Positions 61,946 through 64,000 of a stretch of 64,000 nucleotides of DNA are shown here, one piece after another (position 1 is the first letter of the stretch; the number at the start of each line of letters is the position of its first letter). This stretch comes from Algoriphagus aestuariicola (lineage in GTDB: Bacteria > Bacteroidota > Bacteroidia > Cytophagales > Cyclobacteriaceae). The notes below the pieces were generated by a model. That model made no database searches and was not told the DNA's origin. It saw nothing but the letters and a program-made list of their open reading frames with translations. A program made the translations under genes and the position numbers. The stretch spans positions 1-64,000 of the forward strand of contig NZ_JAFKCW010000006.1 in assembly GCF_017254835.1 (NCBI RefSeq). Reading direction: 5' to 3'.

Positions 61946-63688
61946 TTAGATGTTTTTTTGTTTGAGTTGGTCCACGATGTAGTCCGAAGTCCTCCAGGAC
62001 AGCGCCAGGATGGTCCAAGTCGGGTTTTTGTCCGCCTGGGAGACGAAAGGCCCCGCATCCACGACAAACAGGTTGTCGCAGTCGTGGGCTTGGCAGTTGG
62101 AGTTCAGCACGGAGGTTTTCGGGTTGTTCCCCATGCGGGTGGTGCCCACCTCGTGGATGATCCTTCCCGGTGCGTGCAGGCCATACTCGGACTCCGCACC
62201 CGGCTTGCCGCCCAACAGGATGGCCCCCGCGTTGGTCAGGATTTCCTCGAAGGTGTCGTGCATGTGCTTGGCCTGCTTCAGTTCCTCGTCGGACCACTTG
62301 TAGTGGAACCTCAGGACCGGTATGCCGTACCTGTCCACCGTGTTGGGGTCGATCTCGCAGTAGTTGGTGTACCTGGGGATGCTTTCCCCCCGGCCGGACA
62401 TCCCCAAGGTGGAGCCGTAGATGCGCCTGATGTCCTTTTTCAGGCCTTCCCCGTAGCCTCCGTTGGGGCTCGGGTTGCCAAACTCGTCCTTGATGAACTT
62501 GCGCATGGTGTCCATGCCGCCGCCGGCCCCGTAGCTGGGCTGGCCCATGCCGCCCCAGTATTCGATGTGGTAGCCGCGGGCAAAGTCCAGCTTCTTGTTG
62601 TCCAGCCACCAGGGGGTGTACATGTGCATGCCGCCCACGCCGTCCTCGTTGTAGCGCTCGCGGTCGATCAGGTCGGGCAGGATGCCCATCCTGTCGGCCC
62701 CCGTGGAGTCGTGCAGGTACCTGCCCAGGGCGTCGGAGTCGCCGCCGATCCCGTTGGGGTGGGACTTGGACTTGGAGTTCATCATGATCCTGGCCGACTC
62801 GCATGCCGAGGCACCCAGCACCACCACGCGGGAACGGAGCTTGTATTCCTTCATGTCGACTTTGGAGATGAAGGATACCCCGGTGGCCTTGCCGCTGTCG
62901 TCGGTGGTGACCTTTCTGACCATGGAGTGGGTGTACAGGTCCACCTTGCCCTTTTTCATCGCGGGATGGAGTAGGCAGGTGCCAGCCGAGAAGTCGGCGT
63001 AGGCCTGGCAGGCCCGGTTGCACTGCGCGCAGAAGAAGCAGACGCCGCGTTCGTTGTTGATCGGGCGGGTGAGCATGGACAGACGGCCCGGGATCATCGG
63101 CATGCCGGCCTTGTCGGCGCCCTTTTTCAGGAAGAGCTCATGGAGCCTCGGCTTGGGGGGCGGGAGGAAAAACCCGTCCGGCTCGTTGTAGATGCCCTCC
63201 TTGGAGCCGAAGACGCCGATGAGTTTGTCCACGCGGTCGTAGTAGGGCTTCAGGTCCTCGTAGCCGATGGGCCAGTCGTCGCCCATCCCGTCTATGCTCG
63301 CCCGTTTGAAGTCGTTGGGGCCAAAGCGCAGGGAGATCCTGCCCCAGTGGTTGGTCCGGCCGCCCACCATGCGGGAGCGGAACCAGTCGAACTTGGTGCC
63401 GTCCTTGCGGGTGTAGGGCTCGCCCTCGATGTCCCAGCCTCCGATGGCCTGGTCAAAGTCTCCGAAGGGGCGGATGCGGGTGCCCGCGCCTCTCCTTGGG
63501 GACTCCCAAGGTGGCCTGAGTTGGGTTCTGTCCTCGTCCTTGGCAGGGTCAAAATCCCCGCCCGCCTCCACGACCGCGACACTCAAACCGGCCTCGGAGA
63601 GGATCTTGGAGGCCATGCCCCCACCCGCTCCAGAGCCCACGATGATCACGTCATAGGAGTCTGGGGTTTCTTTTATCTGAAAGCTCAT
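61946..63688 (-). CDS. GMC family flavin oxidoreductase (sugar dehydrogenase type)
   Basis: A 580-residue flavoprotein from the start at 63688 (MSFQIKETPDSYDVIIVGSG). The ADP-binding GSGAGGGMASKIL and acidic EAGG follow. Four cysteines spaced C217-x2-C220-x2-C223-x3-C227 lie where FAD-glucose dehydrogenases carry an iron-sulfur cluster. The C-terminal EVGTTRMGNNPKTSVLN with the active His and ADAGPF-like VVDAGPF are standard. With the Tat-exported subunit 3 it forms a periplasmic sugar or sugar-acid dehydrogenase. No cytochrome subunit is seen. GC content is far above the surroundings. Confidence 0.93.
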   Translation of the reverse strand: MSFQIKETPDSYDVIIVGSGAGGGMASKILSEAGLSVAVVEAGGDFDPAKDEDRTQLRPPWESPRRGAGTRIRPFGDFDQAIGGWDIEGEPYTRKDGTKFDWFRSRMVGGRTNHWGRISLRFGPNDFKRASIDGMGDDWPIGYEDLKPYYDRVDKLIGVFGSKEGIYNEPDGFFLPPPKPRLHELFLKKGADKAGMPMIPGRLSMLTRPINNERGVCFFCAQCNRACQAYADFSAGTCLLHPAMKKGKVDLYTHSMVRKVTTDDSGKATGVSFISKVDMKEYKLRSRVVVLGASACESARIMMNSKSKSHPNGIGGDSDALGRYLHDSTGADRMGILPDLIDRERYNEDGVGGMHMYTPWWLDNKKLDFARGYHIEYWGGMGQPSYGAGGGMDTMRKFIKDEFGNPSPNGGYGEGLKKDIRRIYGSTLGMSGRGESIPRYTNYCEIDPNTVDRYGIPVLRFHYKWSDEELKQAKHMHDTFEEILTNAGAILLGGKPGAESEYGLHAPGRIIHEVGTTRMGNNPKTSVLNSNCQAHDCDNLFVVDAGPFVSQADKNPTWTILALSWRTSDYIVDQLKQKNI

Positions 63689-63890
63689 CTTTAAAATTTT
63701 CAATGAAGTCGAAAATTTAAGCCAAAAAAAATGGCTATTGAAATGCTTACTACATCGAGTGGAGGAATTTGGGGATGTAGGGGATAGGAATGATCTAATT
63801 TAAATCCATTAAAAATAGACGGGCTTAGTTAGAGCGAGCAAAAAAATAGATAGGCCGGCAGAGGCATTTGCCACCAGCCTATCGGCAAGC
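63689..63890. other. Short intergenic region with a hairpin; no gene seen
   Basis: About 200 bases with a GATAGGC / GCCTATC hairpin at about 63849-63883 that contains an inner GGCA / TGCC stem. It lies just beyond the stop of the SGNH hydrolase and is probably its terminator, though the T run (TTTTTT on the minus strand) is short. Confidence 0.55.
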
Positions 63891-64000
63891 TTAAATAGAA
63901 GCTTCGATAAATGGCCAAACCGTTTCGAAAACGATCTGATGACCTTCCTCTGTAGGGTGGATCCCATCGGGAAGATTCAGTGCCGGATCACCCGCCACGC
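63891..64000 (-). CDS. SGNH/GDSL hydrolase (TesA-like), C-terminal part
   Basis: The last 36 codons of a gene that continues beyond the window. The sequence PALNLPDGIHPTEEGHQIV contains the block V D-G-I-H with the catalytic aspartate and histidine of SGNH esterases, then a closing helix VFETVWPFIEASI. It is most like the arylesterase/thioesterase TesA group. The catalytic serine lies outside the window. Confidence 0.85.
   Translation of the reverse strand, partial: VAGDPALNLPDGIHPTEEGHQIVFETVWPFIEASI

Noticed and set aside
61841-62974. Long plus-strand open frame of 377 codons opposite the GMC gene
   Set aside because: It is an effect of GC-rich third positions in the real minus-strand gene, has low-complexity valine- and histidine-rich content, and matches no family.

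Overview
The window reads as chromosomal DNA from a Bacteroidota bacterium of the order Cytophagales, most likely the Cyclobacteriaceae and close to Algoriphagus. The pointers are lineage-restricted families (two DUF4199 proteins, DUF4293, DUF4295, DUF5522, the alternative GlmU-like protein, type B L31, LytTR/LytS regulation), the order rpmB-rpmG-DUF4295-ftsY, the rarity of Shine-Dalgarno sequences, and several candidate promoters of the TTTG / TAnnTTTG type. Genus-level placement is inference. Almost all of the window is densely packed housekeeping sequence with no phage, CRISPR array or insertion sequence.

Layout. 1-120: 3' end of a 5S rRNA and its terminator. 229-4463: a dihydroorotase-family protein that has lost metal ligands, two DUF4199 membrane proteins and two family 2 glycosyltransferases in one tight run, met tail to tail by a methyltransferase. 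5306-8966 (minus): an SPFH/PH-like/ribbon-helix-helix trio, ftsY, DUF4295, rpmG, rpmB and DUF5522. 9025-15802: rocD, a HAD phosphatase, hemB, an ammonium transporter with its outer-membrane porin, and a small secreted protein. 15853-18270: a divergent GroES-like protein and dnaK. 18702-26375: MOSC protein, hemE, a collagen-like lipoprotein, envelope proteins, an MsbA-like ABC exporter, truA and DUF4293. 26398-33127: an ECF sigma/anti-sigma pair, a trans-sulfuration enzyme, and a LytTR regulator with one intact and one degenerate LytS-type kinase, next to a protein built of SDHFK repeats. 33298-37239: an M1 peptidase and a TonB-dependent receptor. 37327-38636: two tRNA-Val genes followed by a triplicated 362-base element. 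38787-45484 (minus): rarA, threonine aldolase, a glycerophosphodiesterase, DUF2721, a second sigma/anti-sigma pair and lpdA. 45777-51003: fabG, DUF1801, cupin, pruA, yjjG and an ArsR-type regulator. 51106-60499: rpmE2, a GlmU-like protein, holB, a retropepsin-like/RimK pair, hemC, a cyclophilin, a sugar-nucleotide reductase, an NSS transporter and a response regulator. 60568-63688: an outer-membrane barrel and a GC-rich gluconate dehydrogenase subunit 3/GMC oxidoreductase pair. The right edge cuts an SGNH hydrolase.

Functional threads. Haem synthesis is scattered over three sites (hemB, hemE, hemC). rocD and pruA together turn ornithine into glutamate. Cell-envelope sensing is represented by two ECF sigma/anti-sigma pairs and the LytTR system.

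The most unusual locus is 37372-38459. Three nearly identical units of 362-364 bases stand in tandem immediately downstream of tRNA-Val. Each holds a small GIY-YIG nuclease gene, a terminator and a palindrome, and each junction carries a 28-base copy of the tRNA 3' end. Only the tRNA-proximal nuclease copy is intact. The arrangement looks like a minimal integrative element using a tRNA 3' end as its attachment site, without any recognisable integrase.
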